5,125 nucleotides of DNA, taken from Rhodospirillales bacterium (GTDB lineage: Bacteria; Pseudomonadota; Alphaproteobacteria; MPNO01; UBA2964). The DNA is taken from the NCBI GenBank assembly GCA_002727395.1, contig PBWY01000111.1, forward strand, positions 1-5,125. The letters are read 5' to 3'. The notes beneath the pieces are model-generated. The model ran no database searches. It saw only the letters and a program-made list of their open reading frames with translations, and was not told the origin of the DNA. Of this stretch, positions 1 through 5,125 are shown one piece after another (the first letter of the stretch is position 1; every line of letters begins with the position of its first letter). A program made the translations under genes and the position numbers.

Positions 1-186
1 AAATCATTTGTTTATAAAGCAGAAATATCTGGAAAGATTAAAGCAGCTATCATTCTTCCGGATGTAAAAAATTACCCAGATGATCAAGTGGAATTAATTG
101 CATCTGAAAACGTTAGGGAGAGACTTTCTCTACAAGATGGTGATCAAGTGAATATAGAAATTTGGGTTGATGGGAGCTTGGATTAA
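1..186 (+). CDS. DUF120 / CTP-dependent riboflavin kinase-like protein, C-terminal part
   Basis: This gene is cut by the left edge of the window. Frame 1 is open for 61 codons and ends at TAA 184-186. The fragment runs as a beta-rich segment (YKAEISGKIKAAIILP), then NYPDDQVELIA, then the closing motif VRERLSLQDGDQVNIEIW. This order resembles the C-terminus of the archaeal riboflavin kinase family (DUF120), which makes FMN using CTP, where an Ala-Ala-Ile/Val strand, a Tyr-Pro, an EIIA-like strand and 'LR..L.L.DGD.V.IE' close the barrel. The catalytic N-terminal part lies outside the window, so kinase activity cannot be judged. The stop codon directly abuts the next ATG, implying co-transcription. 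Bacterial DUF120 proteins could have a different role. The family call rests on recalled motif resemblance only. Confidence 0.7.
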   Translation, partial: KSFVYKAEISGKIKAAIILPDVKNYPDDQVELIASENVRERLSLQDGDQVNIEIWVDGSLD

Positions 187-1272
187 ATGGAACCTTTAGT
201 CATTAATTCTGGCCGTTCAGAACTTTGGCGTTACCCATTGCCGGGGGCAACAGGGGGTTCGGGTATAACAGAGGTAGATATCATAGTCGTGGAGTTAAAC
301 ACACCGAGTGGTGAAACAGGCATGGGCTTTAGTTATGTTTTGGGCGGCGGCGGGCATGCCGTTTCGTTGATGGCATCAAATATGCTGCAGGAATTTGTCA
401 TAGGTAAAACACAAATTCCTCCTCAGGCCCTATGGCATTCTTTAACTAGGTCCCTAAACCGTTTGGGAAGGGGTGTGGGGTATTTGGCAATTTCTGCTAT
501 CGATGTTGCAGCATGGGATTTGTGGGCTAAAACGCAAAACAAAACCCTGGGCGAGGTTTTAGGAGGCACTTCCAAACCCATACCGGTATATGGCAGCGGT
601 GGGTTCGGTCCCAAGCAACCACCCGAAGATGCAGTTAAACAGGCCATTTGGTATGTGGATAAAGGGTATTCAGCAGTTAAATTGCGTTTTGCAGGTGATT
701 TCGAAGATATCGAAAGACTAAGGGCAGTTCGTGAAGCTCTGCCAGATACGGTGAAGATTATGGGTGATGCAAATGAAAAATGTGATTTACTCACTGCCAA
801 GTGGCTCGCAAATGCATGTGCTGATTATAATTTAGCATGGCTAGAGGAACCCCTTAAGGCCGAGGACATTAAAGGATATGAGCAGCTAGCGTTACATTCG
901 CCAATCCCCTTGGCAACTGGAGAGCACCACCAAGGTTTGGTTGAATTAACACCATTCTTTAAATCCAAATCTTGCGCTGTAGTGCAGCCCGATTTGGCCA
1001 TGACAGGCGGCATTACGGAAACAATGCGTATTGCGACAATCGCCGGTTACTATGGTCTCGTGGTTGCACCTCATTTTTTACCTGCTCTATTCGTGCACGT
1101 TGCTGTGGCTAATCCTGCGGTTAAGTGGTTGGAACACTTCCCATTACTGGAGCCACTATTTTATACGACAGCGAGCATTGATGAAAATGGTATGATAAGT
1201 CCGCCGGATTGTTCTGGTCATGGTTTATCTTGGGCTTCCGGGGTTCGGGATGAATTCAGAGTTGATATTTGA
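187..1272 (+). CDS. Mandelate racemase / muconate lactonizing family enzyme (enolase superfamily)
   Basis: The 361-residue protein has the full length of a mandelate-racemase-type enolase-superfamily enzyme. These abstract a proton alpha to a carboxylate using Mg2+, giving racemisation, cycloisomerisation or dehydration of hydroxy-acids. The N-terminal capping domain (about 1-130) carries a flexible glycine-rich loop near 20-27. In the barrel, Mg2+ ligands are D194 (GDAN), E220 (LEEP) and E246 (TGEHH). The base dyad is D269 (QPDLAMTGG) with H296 (APHF), and E316 (WLE) lies exactly 20 residues after H296, as E317 follows H297 in mandelate racemase. The first catalytic motif is K165-L-R167, so arginine replaces the second lysine of the canonical KxK. 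A dehydratase of an acid sugar or similar hydroxy-acid is the likeliest activity, but the substrate cannot be read. The ATG abuts the upstream TAA, with GGGAG at 172-176 as a possible ribosome binding site. A second in-frame TGA follows two codons after the first. Confidence 0.9.
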   Translation: MEPLVINSGRSELWRYPLPGATGGSGITEVDIIVVELNTPSGETGMGFSYVLGGGGHAVSLMASNMLQEFVIGKTQIPPQALWHSLTRSLNRLGRGVGYLAISAIDVAAWDLWAKTQNKTLGEVLGGTSKPIPVYGSGGFGPKQPPEDAVKQAIWYVDKGYSAVKLRFAGDFEDIERLRAVREALPDTVKIMGDANEKCDLLTAKWLANACADYNLAWLEEPLKAEDIKGYEQLALHSPIPLATGEHHQGLVELTPFFKSKSCAVVQPDLAMTGGITETMRIATIAGYYGLVVAPHFLPALFVHVAVANPAVKWLEHFPLLEPLFYTTASIDENGMISPPDCSGHGLSWASGVRDEFRVDI

Positions 1273-1279
1273 GTTTGAC

Positions 1280-1295
1280 AAAAAATAGGTCCTAT
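1280..1295 (-). terminator. Weak candidate terminator of the minus-strand dehydratase
   Basis: The inverted repeat ATAGGTCCTAT (1285-1295) overlaps the dehydratase stop codon. On the minus strand it is followed at once by a run of T (1280-1284, sharing its first base with the repeat). It also sits between two convergent genes, where termination is expected. The stem is only about 4 base pairs around a 3-base loop, so this is a weak candidate. Confidence 0.25.
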
Positions 1296-2281
1296 AAAGA
1301 TTCTATAGAATGTTTATATATTTCGGGGTCAACGTTGCCACCTGAAAGCACGACCACTACATTTTTACCTTCAATATCAATTGTTTTAGCCATTATAGCC
1401 GCTATAGCCGCGGCTCCACCCGGTTCTAATACTAGTTTTTCTTTAAAAAATGCCAGGGACATAGCTTTAAGTATATCCTTATCTGTTACGGTAAGCCCAC
1501 CACTCAGAAGTATTTTGTTAATAGAAAAAGTCAATTTGCCGGGCTTAGTTACCTGCAAAGCATCACAAATAGAGCGTTGGTTTTCGGCAATCGTTTCAAT
1601 TTTCCCATTTTTCAGGGATCTTGCGGTGTCATCAAAGTTTTCAGGTTCAACAGTGTAAAGCTCAACATTTGGTAAAACATGTTTTATGGCGATCGCGATG
1701 CCGGCGATCAGTCCTCCTCCGCTACACGGGACCAAAACAATATCGGGTTTTTCACCTAAGGCAGCCATTTGATCGATAATTTCTAATCCCACAGTCCCTT
1801 GACCTGCAATTGTAAATGAATGGTCAAAGGGAGGAATTAGTATACCACCCTTCTCCTCTACAATCCCTCTAGCTATATCTTCACGAGATTCAGAGTTACG
1901 ATCATAAAATACAATTTCCGCTCCCAACTTTTTCGTGGCCTCAATTTTTATACGCGGGGCGTCTTTGGGCATGACAATTGTTGCGGTCAGTCCTTCTATC
2001 CTAGCAACCTTTGCCACGGCGTGGGCGTGGTTTCCGGAGGAATAAGCTATTAAGCCTTGAATCTTTTCGTCTTCTCCGAGCTGTCTAATGAAATTTATGG
2101 CTCCACGAATTTTGAATGACCCAGTTAGCTGTAAATTTTCTGCTTTCATAAAAACCTTTGCATTAAAGGCATCGCTTAATATTTCTGATTGTATCAATGG
2201 CGTCTTTTTTATCGCCCCAGCTAATCGAAGCTTCGCGTTGATCACGTCTTGATAACTTATTGTGCTATTTCCCAATACCAT
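1292..2281 (-). CDS. Threonine/serine dehydratase or serine racemase-like enzyme, PLP fold type II
   Basis: The 329-residue protein is a PLP-dependent beta-eliminating enzyme of the threonine dehydratase / serine racemase family, which deaminates L-threonine or serine to 2-oxo acids or racemises serine. The PLP lysine is K57 in GSFKIRGA. The substrate loop SSGNHA is at 81-86. The phosphate-binding glycine loop PCSGGGLIAG is at 185-194, with EPGGA at 286-290 and the C-terminal SGGNVD at 313-318. There is no C-terminal ACT-like domain, so it is the short form without isoleucine-type allosteric control, unlike IlvA. E212 (VEPE) and D218 align with the divalent-metal ligands of mammalian serine racemase (E210, D216), which suggests metal stimulation. 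The ATG gives an N-terminus of typical length before AIKKTPL, although no strong ribosome binding site precedes it. Serine racemase, threonine dehydratase and threo-3-hydroxyaspartate dehydratase cannot be separated from sequence alone. Confidence 0.9.
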   Translation of the reverse strand: MVLGNSTISYQDVINAKLRLAGAIKKTPLIQSEILSDAFNAKVFMKAENLQLTGSFKIRGAINFIRQLGEDEKIQGLIAYSSGNHAHAVAKVARIEGLTATIVMPKDAPRIKIEATKKLGAEIVFYDRNSESREDIARGIVEEKGGILIPPFDHSFTIAGQGTVGLEIIDQMAALGEKPDIVLVPCSGGGLIAGIAIAIKHVLPNVELYTVEPENFDDTARSLKNGKIETIAENQRSICDALQVTKPGKLTFSINKILLSGGLTVTDKDILKAMSLAFFKEKLVLEPGGAAAIAAIMAKTIDIEGKNVVVVLSGGNVDPEIYKHSIESL

Positions 2282-2488
2282 CAGAGCTGATACTTCAATT
2301 ACTTTTGAATTTTGACCGTTCTAAATAATATATTTGTTAAAATATAGTTATATCTCAAAATAATACTTTTCCTTAAACAGCTATCAGTAATTCAATGGCT
2401 TGCCGGGCTCAGTTTTAATAACTAGTCTCTAATTCGAATAAATAATTAAGCTGTCAGGTCTTATACCTAGAGAATGACGAGGATAACA
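2282..2488. promoter_or_regulatory. Divergent intergenic region with a weak candidate dapA promoter
   Basis: This is the AT-rich spacer between the minus-strand dehydratase and dapA, and both promoters should lie here. A possible sigma-70-like element for dapA is TTGCCG (2400-2405), a 17-base spacer, then TAGTCT (2423-2428), which would leave a leader of about 55 bases. The matches are partial. The stretch 2320-2360 is almost entirely A/T and could hold the dehydratase promoter, but no convincing box pair was found there. No riboswitch-like structure was recognised; the region is too short for a typical lysine riboswitch. Confidence 0.25.
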
Positions 2489-3364
2489 ATGTTCCACGGA
2501 TCTATTTGTGCACTCATCACGCCTTTTGATAAAGGAAAAGTTGATGAAAATTCCTATGAAAAATTTGTCAATTGGCAAATTGAACAGGGTACAGATGGTC
2601 TCGTTCCCTGCGGGACAACTGGAGAATCGCCAACACTTAGCCACAGCGAACATAAACGTGTCGTTGAAATGTGCATAAGTGTATCAAATGGAAGGGTTCC
2701 CGTAATAGCCGGCACAGGTTCAAACTCAACCGATGAAGCAGTAATGTTGACGGAACATGCCAAAAAAGCTGGTGCAGATGCAGCTCTGGTTGTCACGCCC
2801 TATTACAATAAACCTACCCAGGAAGGTTTGTATCTTCATTATAAAGCGATTAATGATGCAGTAGATTTACCCATTATTATATATAATATCCCGGGACGCA
2901 GCATCATAGACATGTCAGTTGAGACGATGGCACGCTTGGCCAAATTATCCAATATTGCTGGCGTCAAAGATGCAACAAACGATGTTGGTAGAGCAACACT
3001 CCAGAAAAATGCAATTGGTATGGATTTCATACAATTGTCCGGCGAGGATGGAACACAGATTGGGTTTTTAGCTCAGGGTGGCGTCGGTTGTATTTCTGTC
3101 ACCGCCAATATTGCTCCCAAGGAAATGTCAGAATTTCATAAAGCCTGGCGGAGGGGCGACCTTGACGGAGCTCAGGCCTTGAACGAGCGGCTCATGCCTC
3201 TTCATACTAATTTGTTTTGTGAATCTAACCCCGGTCCGGTAAAATATGGTGCAAGCCTTCTCGGTAAGTGTAGTGCGGATACTCGTCTGCCCTTGGGACC
3301 GTTATCTGATAGCAGCAAACAAATTATTGAAGAATCCATGAGGTCTGCTGGATTGCTAAACTAG
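2489..3364 (+). CDS. dapA: 4-hydroxy-tetrahydrodipicolinate synthase (DapA)
   Basis: DapA condenses pyruvate with aspartate semialdehyde, the first committed step of the diaminopimelate/lysine pathway, in the cytoplasm. An upstream in-frame ATG exists at 2474, but the ATG at 2489 is preferred. It has GAGG at 2479-2482 with 6 bases of spacing, gives the family-typical start MFHGSICALITPF, and yields 291 residues, the usual length. With that numbering the Schiff-base lysine is K160 (GVKDA), the catalytic triad is T43, Y106 and Y132, and R137 (YNIPGR) binds the substrate carboxylate, each one position before the E. coli residue. Residues at the lysine feedback site also align (S47, H52, H55, N79, E83, Y105), so lysine inhibition is plausible (inference). 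All key residues are intact, which favours true DapA over the related aldolases of the family. smpB follows after 5 bases, an arrangement familiar from Alphaproteobacteria. Confidence 0.95.
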   Translation: MFHGSICALITPFDKGKVDENSYEKFVNWQIEQGTDGLVPCGTTGESPTLSHSEHKRVVEMCISVSNGRVPVIAGTGSNSTDEAVMLTEHAKKAGADAALVVTPYYNKPTQEGLYLHYKAINDAVDLPIIIYNIPGRSIIDMSVETMARLAKLSNIAGVKDATNDVGRATLQKNAIGMDFIQLSGEDGTQIGFLAQGGVGCISVTANIAPKEMSEFHKAWRRGDLDGAQALNERLMPLHTNLFCESNPGPVKYGASLLGKCSADTRLPLGPLSDSSKQIIEESMRSAGLLN

Positions 3365-3369
3365 CTGTG

Positions 3370-3840
3370 ATGGCAGGCGAACTTAATCCGGTCAAAGTTG
3401 CGGCACAAAACCGTAAGGCGCGTTATAACTACACGATAGAGGAACGCCTTGAGGTGGGTATAGTCCTGAACGGTAGCGAGGTGAAGTCGCTACGAGAAGG
3501 TAGGGCAACCATCAGTGAGTCGTATGCTACCGAACAATCTAACGAACTTTTCCTGATTAACAGTTACATTCCAGAATATAAACAAGCTGGTCAGTTCAAT
3601 CATGAGCCCCGAAGACCGCGGAAACTATTATTGCAGCGCCGACAAATAGGAAAACTCATAGGTGCGATACAACGTGAAGGCATGACATTGGTACCCCTAA
3701 AACTTTATTTTAATGATCGTGGGATGGCAAAACTGGAGCTTGGTCTTGCTAAAGGGAAACGATTATACGACAAAAGACAGTCAGAAAAGAAAAAAGACTG
3801 GAGTAGACAAAAAGCAAGGCTAATGCGTGATAAGGGTTAA
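3370..3840 (+). CDS. smpB: SsrA-binding protein SmpB
   Basis: SmpB binds tmRNA (SsrA), carries it to stalled ribosomes and acts in trans-translation. The 156-residue product has the complete family pattern: NRKARYNY at 14-21, LNGSEVKSLREG at 33-44, SYIPEYKQAGQFNHEPRRPRK from 65, EGMTLVPLKLYFNDRG at 103-118, and GKRLYDKR at 129-136. The lysine/arginine-rich tail (137-156) is the part that folds into the mRNA channel of the ribosome. The ATG at 3370 is preferred; a GTG sits directly before it at 3367 in the same frame. The start lies 5 bases after the dapA stop with only a weak ribosome binding site, so translational coupling to dapA is likely. No tmRNA gene is visible in the window. Confidence 0.96.
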   Translation: MAGELNPVKVAAQNRKARYNYTIEERLEVGIVLNGSEVKSLREGRATISESYATEQSNELFLINSYIPEYKQAGQFNHEPRRPRKLLLQRRQIGKLIGAIQREGMTLVPLKLYFNDRGMAKLELGLAKGKRLYDKRQSEKKKDWSRQKARLMRDKG

Positions 3841-3927
3841 ATTATGTAGTGAGAGTCAAAACCCGAAATAACTTAAAGTTAAAAATGTTAAGAGTTTTAA
3901 AATGATTAAAAAAATTGGTCTGGTATT
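3841..3927 (+). other. Spacer after smpB with a weak AT hairpin and a 9-codon upstream ORF
   Basis: This 87-base AT-rich spacer holds a short inverted repeat, TAACT-TAA-AGTTA (3869-3881), which is too weak to call a terminator. An ATG at 3902, preceded by AAGAG (3890-3894) at suitable spacing, opens a 9-codon frame (MIKKIGLVF) that ends at TGA 3929-3931. That stop overlaps the TTG start of the next gene as TTGA. It could be a coupling upstream ORF, or the true N-terminus of the next protein separated by a frameshift. Confidence 0.3.
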
Positions 3928-4491
3928 TTGAAGCGTAATCGTCTACCTCCTGGTCAGCGCATTGTTAAAAACTGGCCAGTGCTTGATCTTGGCACTAAAC
4001 CTAAATTGGACCTTGATAAATGGGCTTTGACTATTGATGGTGATGTTAGAAAACCCGTTAAATGGACTTGGTCACAATTCCTCAGTCAACCCCATGAGGA
4101 AATGATTTCTGACATTCACTGTGTTACTGGTTGGTCGCGTTACGACAATCGTTGGGTCGGAATAAAGGCAAGTCATATTATCGAGACAGTTAAACCATTA
4201 TCCAAAGTTAAACACTGCGTTTTTCAAAGCTACGATGGTTATAAAACCAATATTTCTATTAAACAATTTACGGAATCTAACGTTATGTTGGCGTTCAAGT
4301 GGAATGGAGATTTATTATCAGCAGGGCATGGAGGTCCAGTTAGAGCTCTGTTGCCTAGTCAGTATTTTTGGAAAAGTGCGAAATGGATAAGAAAAGTAGA
4401 ATTTTCTCATGCTGATCAACTTGGGTATTGGGAGTTGCGCGGGTATCATAATAATGGAAATCCTTGGAAGGAAGAACGCTACAGTAATTAA
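3928..4491 (+). CDS. Molybdopterin-dependent oxidoreductase, small sulfite-oxidase-like protein
   Basis: The 187-residue protein is a single sulfite-oxidase-fold molybdopterin domain of the COG2041 type, similar to the small uncharacterised 'sulfite oxidase-like' proteins. Typical features appear in order: RLPPGQ (5-10), LDLGTKP, DGDVRKP..WTW (38-48), SDIHCVTGWSRYDNRW (61-76), in which C65 is the expected molybdenum ligand, then HGGPVRALLP (134-143), YFWKSAKW (146-153), and a closing GYWELRGYHNNGNPW plus EER. No Tat or Sec signal, membrane segment, heme domain or dimerisation domain is present, so it differs from periplasmic MsrP (YedY) and from full sulfite oxidases and is probably cytoplasmic. 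Its substrate is not known. The only nearby start in frame is TTG 3928, because TAA lies in frame at 3907 and the first internal ATG (M59) would delete conserved sequence. The selenoprotein-like peroxiredoxin follows after 50 bases. Confidence 0.88.
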   Translation: MKRNRLPPGQRIVKNWPVLDLGTKPKLDLDKWALTIDGDVRKPVKWTWSQFLSQPHEEMISDIHCVTGWSRYDNRWVGIKASHIIETVKPLSKVKHCVFQSYDGYKTNISIKQFTESNVMLAFKWNGDLLSAGHGGPVRALLPSQYFWKSAKWIRKVEFSHADQLGYWELRGYHNNGNPWKEERYSN

Positions 4492-4541
4492 AACTGCTGA
4501 AGATTTAAAAATGATAGAAATCTATTAGAAAAGGAAAAGAT

Positions 4542-4988
4542 ATGAGTATGTTAAAAATTGGTAGTGAGGCCCCTCATTTTTCATTAGAAAATCAAAATGG
4601 GGACCTAGTAGATTTATCCGATTTTTGCGGTAAAAAAGTTCTTCTTTGGTTTGTTCCGCGGGCATTCGGAAAAAACTGAACAGTTGAGGCTAAGGGGTTC
4701 CGTGACCGAGTCCAAGAGTTTCAAGATAAAAATTCCGAATTAATCGGCATTACTTTCAGTTCCGTTAATGATTTGAAAGACTGGAGTGAAGCATGTGGGA
4801 TGAAACTAAATCTCCTCTTTGACGCTAATCGTGACGTCGCAATCGCCTATGGTGCGGCTGAAAGTAAAGACCAAGAGAGGCCGACCAGAATTTCAGTTTT
4901 AATTAGTGAGGATGGAACAATTCTAAAAATTTACGAGGGGTTCGATGTTTTATCGCACTCTGACGAGGTGTTGGCGGATCTATCCTAA
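4542..4988 (+). CDS. Peroxiredoxin (AhpC/TSA-BCP type) with in-frame TGA at the peroxidatic site, probable selenoprotein
   Basis: From ATG 4542, with AAGGAA (4531-4536) well placed upstream, the frame gives 148 residues if TGA 4677-4679 is read as residue 46. The N-terminus (IGSEAPHFSLENQNGDLVDLSDF, then GKKVLLWFVPRA) and the part after the TGA (TVEAKGFRDRVQEF, LLFDANRDVAIAYGA, RISVLISEDG) match a PrxQ/BCP-like peroxiredoxin, an enzyme that reduces peroxides. The TGA sits where the family has 'P...T..C-T-.EA..FRD', that is, at the peroxidatic cysteine, so selenocysteine (U46) is the likely residue. Both sides are in one frame with no other stop. A candidate SECIS hairpin follows. Oddities: the usual Thr of PxxxTxxC is G43, and no cysteine lies 5 residues after U46; C85 in the helix region is a possible resolving residue (inference). 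R116 may be the conserved active-site Arg. A pseudogene with one nonsense mutation is the alternative. An ATG at 4548 is also possible as start. Confidence 0.85.
4677..4679 (+). other. In-frame TGA, predicted selenocysteine codon (Sec46)
   Basis: This is the only stop inside the peroxiredoxin frame. It is TGA rather than TAA or TAG, and it coincides with the catalytic cysteine codon. TGA also ends the enolase-superfamily gene at 1270-1272, where homology stops, so a general reassignment of TGA to Trp or Cys is unlikely in this genome. Cysteine is otherwise encoded by TGT/TGC and tryptophan by TGG in the window. Confidence 0.8.
4684..4715 (+). promoter_or_regulatory. Candidate bacterial SECIS hairpin inside the peroxiredoxin coding region
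   Basis: Manual folding gives a lower stem in which TTG (4684-4686) pairs with CAA (4713-4715), A4687 is bulged, and GGCT (4688-4691) pairs with AGTC (4709-4712), including one G-U pair. Above an internal loop there are two options. In one, GGTT (4696-4699) pairs with GACC (4704-4707) around loop CCGT. In the other, GG (4694-4695) pairs with CC (4706-4707) around a 10-base loop beginning GG. Bacterial SECIS elements lie just after the UGA, with an apical loop roughly 16-37 bases away and a G among its first two bases. Here the loop begins 16 or 20 bases after the TGA, and only the second fold meets the G rule. No folding energy was computed. Confidence 0.5.
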
Positions 4989-5107
4989 ATAAATTTGCGT
5001 ATAGTTTGGAAAACGTCATTAAACATTTTTTCGGTTAAGCGGCCAGTATTGGTATTGTACCTTGAACAGTGATAGCTATTTATAAGTAAAGGTAAATTAG
5101 GAAGTTT
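4989..5107 (+). other. Non-coding spacer after the peroxiredoxin
   Basis: This 119-base AT-rich spacer contains no RNA gene and no convincing terminator that I can see. A tiny hairpin, GGTA-TTG-TACC (5052-5062), lacks a following T run. Confidence 0.35.
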
Positions 5108-5125
5108 ATGCAAGGCATTGTGTTG
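5108..5125 (+). CDS. Possible start of the next gene, cut by the window edge
   Basis: An ATG at 5108 follows AGGA (5099-5102) at 5 bases of spacing and opens MQGIVL before the window ends. Six codons are too few to identify a product, and the call rests on the ribosome binding site alone. Confidence 0.25.

Noticed and set aside
423..800. Minus-strand open frame inside the enolase-superfamily gene
   Set aside because: It is a shadow of a gene with a complete catalytic residue set, has no family resemblance of its own, and has no supporting ribosome binding site that I could see.
1269..1658. Plus-strand open frame of 129 codons
   Set aside because: It lies antisense to the well-supported PLP enzyme, and its product is low-complexity with no recognisable motif.
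2312..2340. TTGACC as a -35 box for dapA
   Set aside because: The hexamer is good, but no matching -10 lies at 16-18 bases, and it is more than 140 bases from the start codon.
2395..2418. Seven-codon ORF upstream of dapA as an attenuator leader peptide
   Set aside because: MACRAQF contains no lysine codons and no terminator/antiterminator hairpins are apparent, so there is no basis for attenuation control.
4677..4679. Peroxiredoxin as a pseudogene broken by a nonsense mutation
   Set aside because: The only stop is TGA, precisely at the catalytic cysteine column, with no frameshift or other decay on either side. A chance mutation landing on that codon is much less likely than selenocysteine, though it is not excluded.
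4677..4679. Genome-wide reassignment of TGA to Trp
   Set aside because: TGA ends the enolase-superfamily gene at the expected length, Trp is encoded by TGG throughout, and Trp at a peroxidatic position would make no sense.
5052..5062. GGTA-TTG-TACC hairpin as a terminator after the peroxiredoxin
   Set aside because: The stem is four base pairs and is not followed by a T run.

Overview
The window reads as a stretch of an AT-rich bacterial chromosome, most likely from an uncultured, possibly marine, alphaproteobacterium. The best taxonomic clue is the tight dapA-smpB pair, whose two proteins both look alphaproteobacterial. No mobile elements, CRISPR arrays, tRNA or rRNA genes are visible. Lineage and habitat are inferences from protein resemblance and gene order; no search was run.

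Layout. Positions 1-186 hold the end of a gene whose product resembles the C-terminus of the DUF120 / archaeal-type CTP-dependent riboflavin kinase family. Its TAA directly abuts the ATG of a mandelate-racemase/enolase-superfamily gene (187-1272), so the two look co-transcribed. A minus-strand PLP-dependent threonine/serine dehydratase or racemase (1292-2281) converges on them with a 19-base gap. About 200 AT-rich bases then separate it from the divergent dapA (2489-3364), followed 5 bases later by smpB (3370-3840). An 87-base gap leads to a small cytoplasmic molybdopterin oxidoreductase of the sulfite-oxidase fold (3928-4491, TTG start), then a peroxiredoxin (4542-4988). A possible next gene begins at 5108.

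The most notable element is the peroxiredoxin. Its reading frame is interrupted once, by a TGA at 4677-4679, and the protein homology continues in the same frame on both sides. The TGA falls exactly where peroxiredoxins carry the peroxidatic cysteine. A hairpin that could serve as a bacterial SECIS element starts 4 bases downstream (4684-4715). The simplest reading is a selenocysteine-containing peroxiredoxin rather than a pseudogene.

Functional grouping. DapA (lysine/diaminopimelate synthesis) and SmpB (ribosome rescue) are housekeeping genes. The DUF120/enolase pair and the PLP enzyme suggest hydroxy-acid or amino-acid metabolism with unknown substrates. The molybdoenzyme and the peroxiredoxin are co-oriented 50 bases apart and may form a small redox or repair unit.
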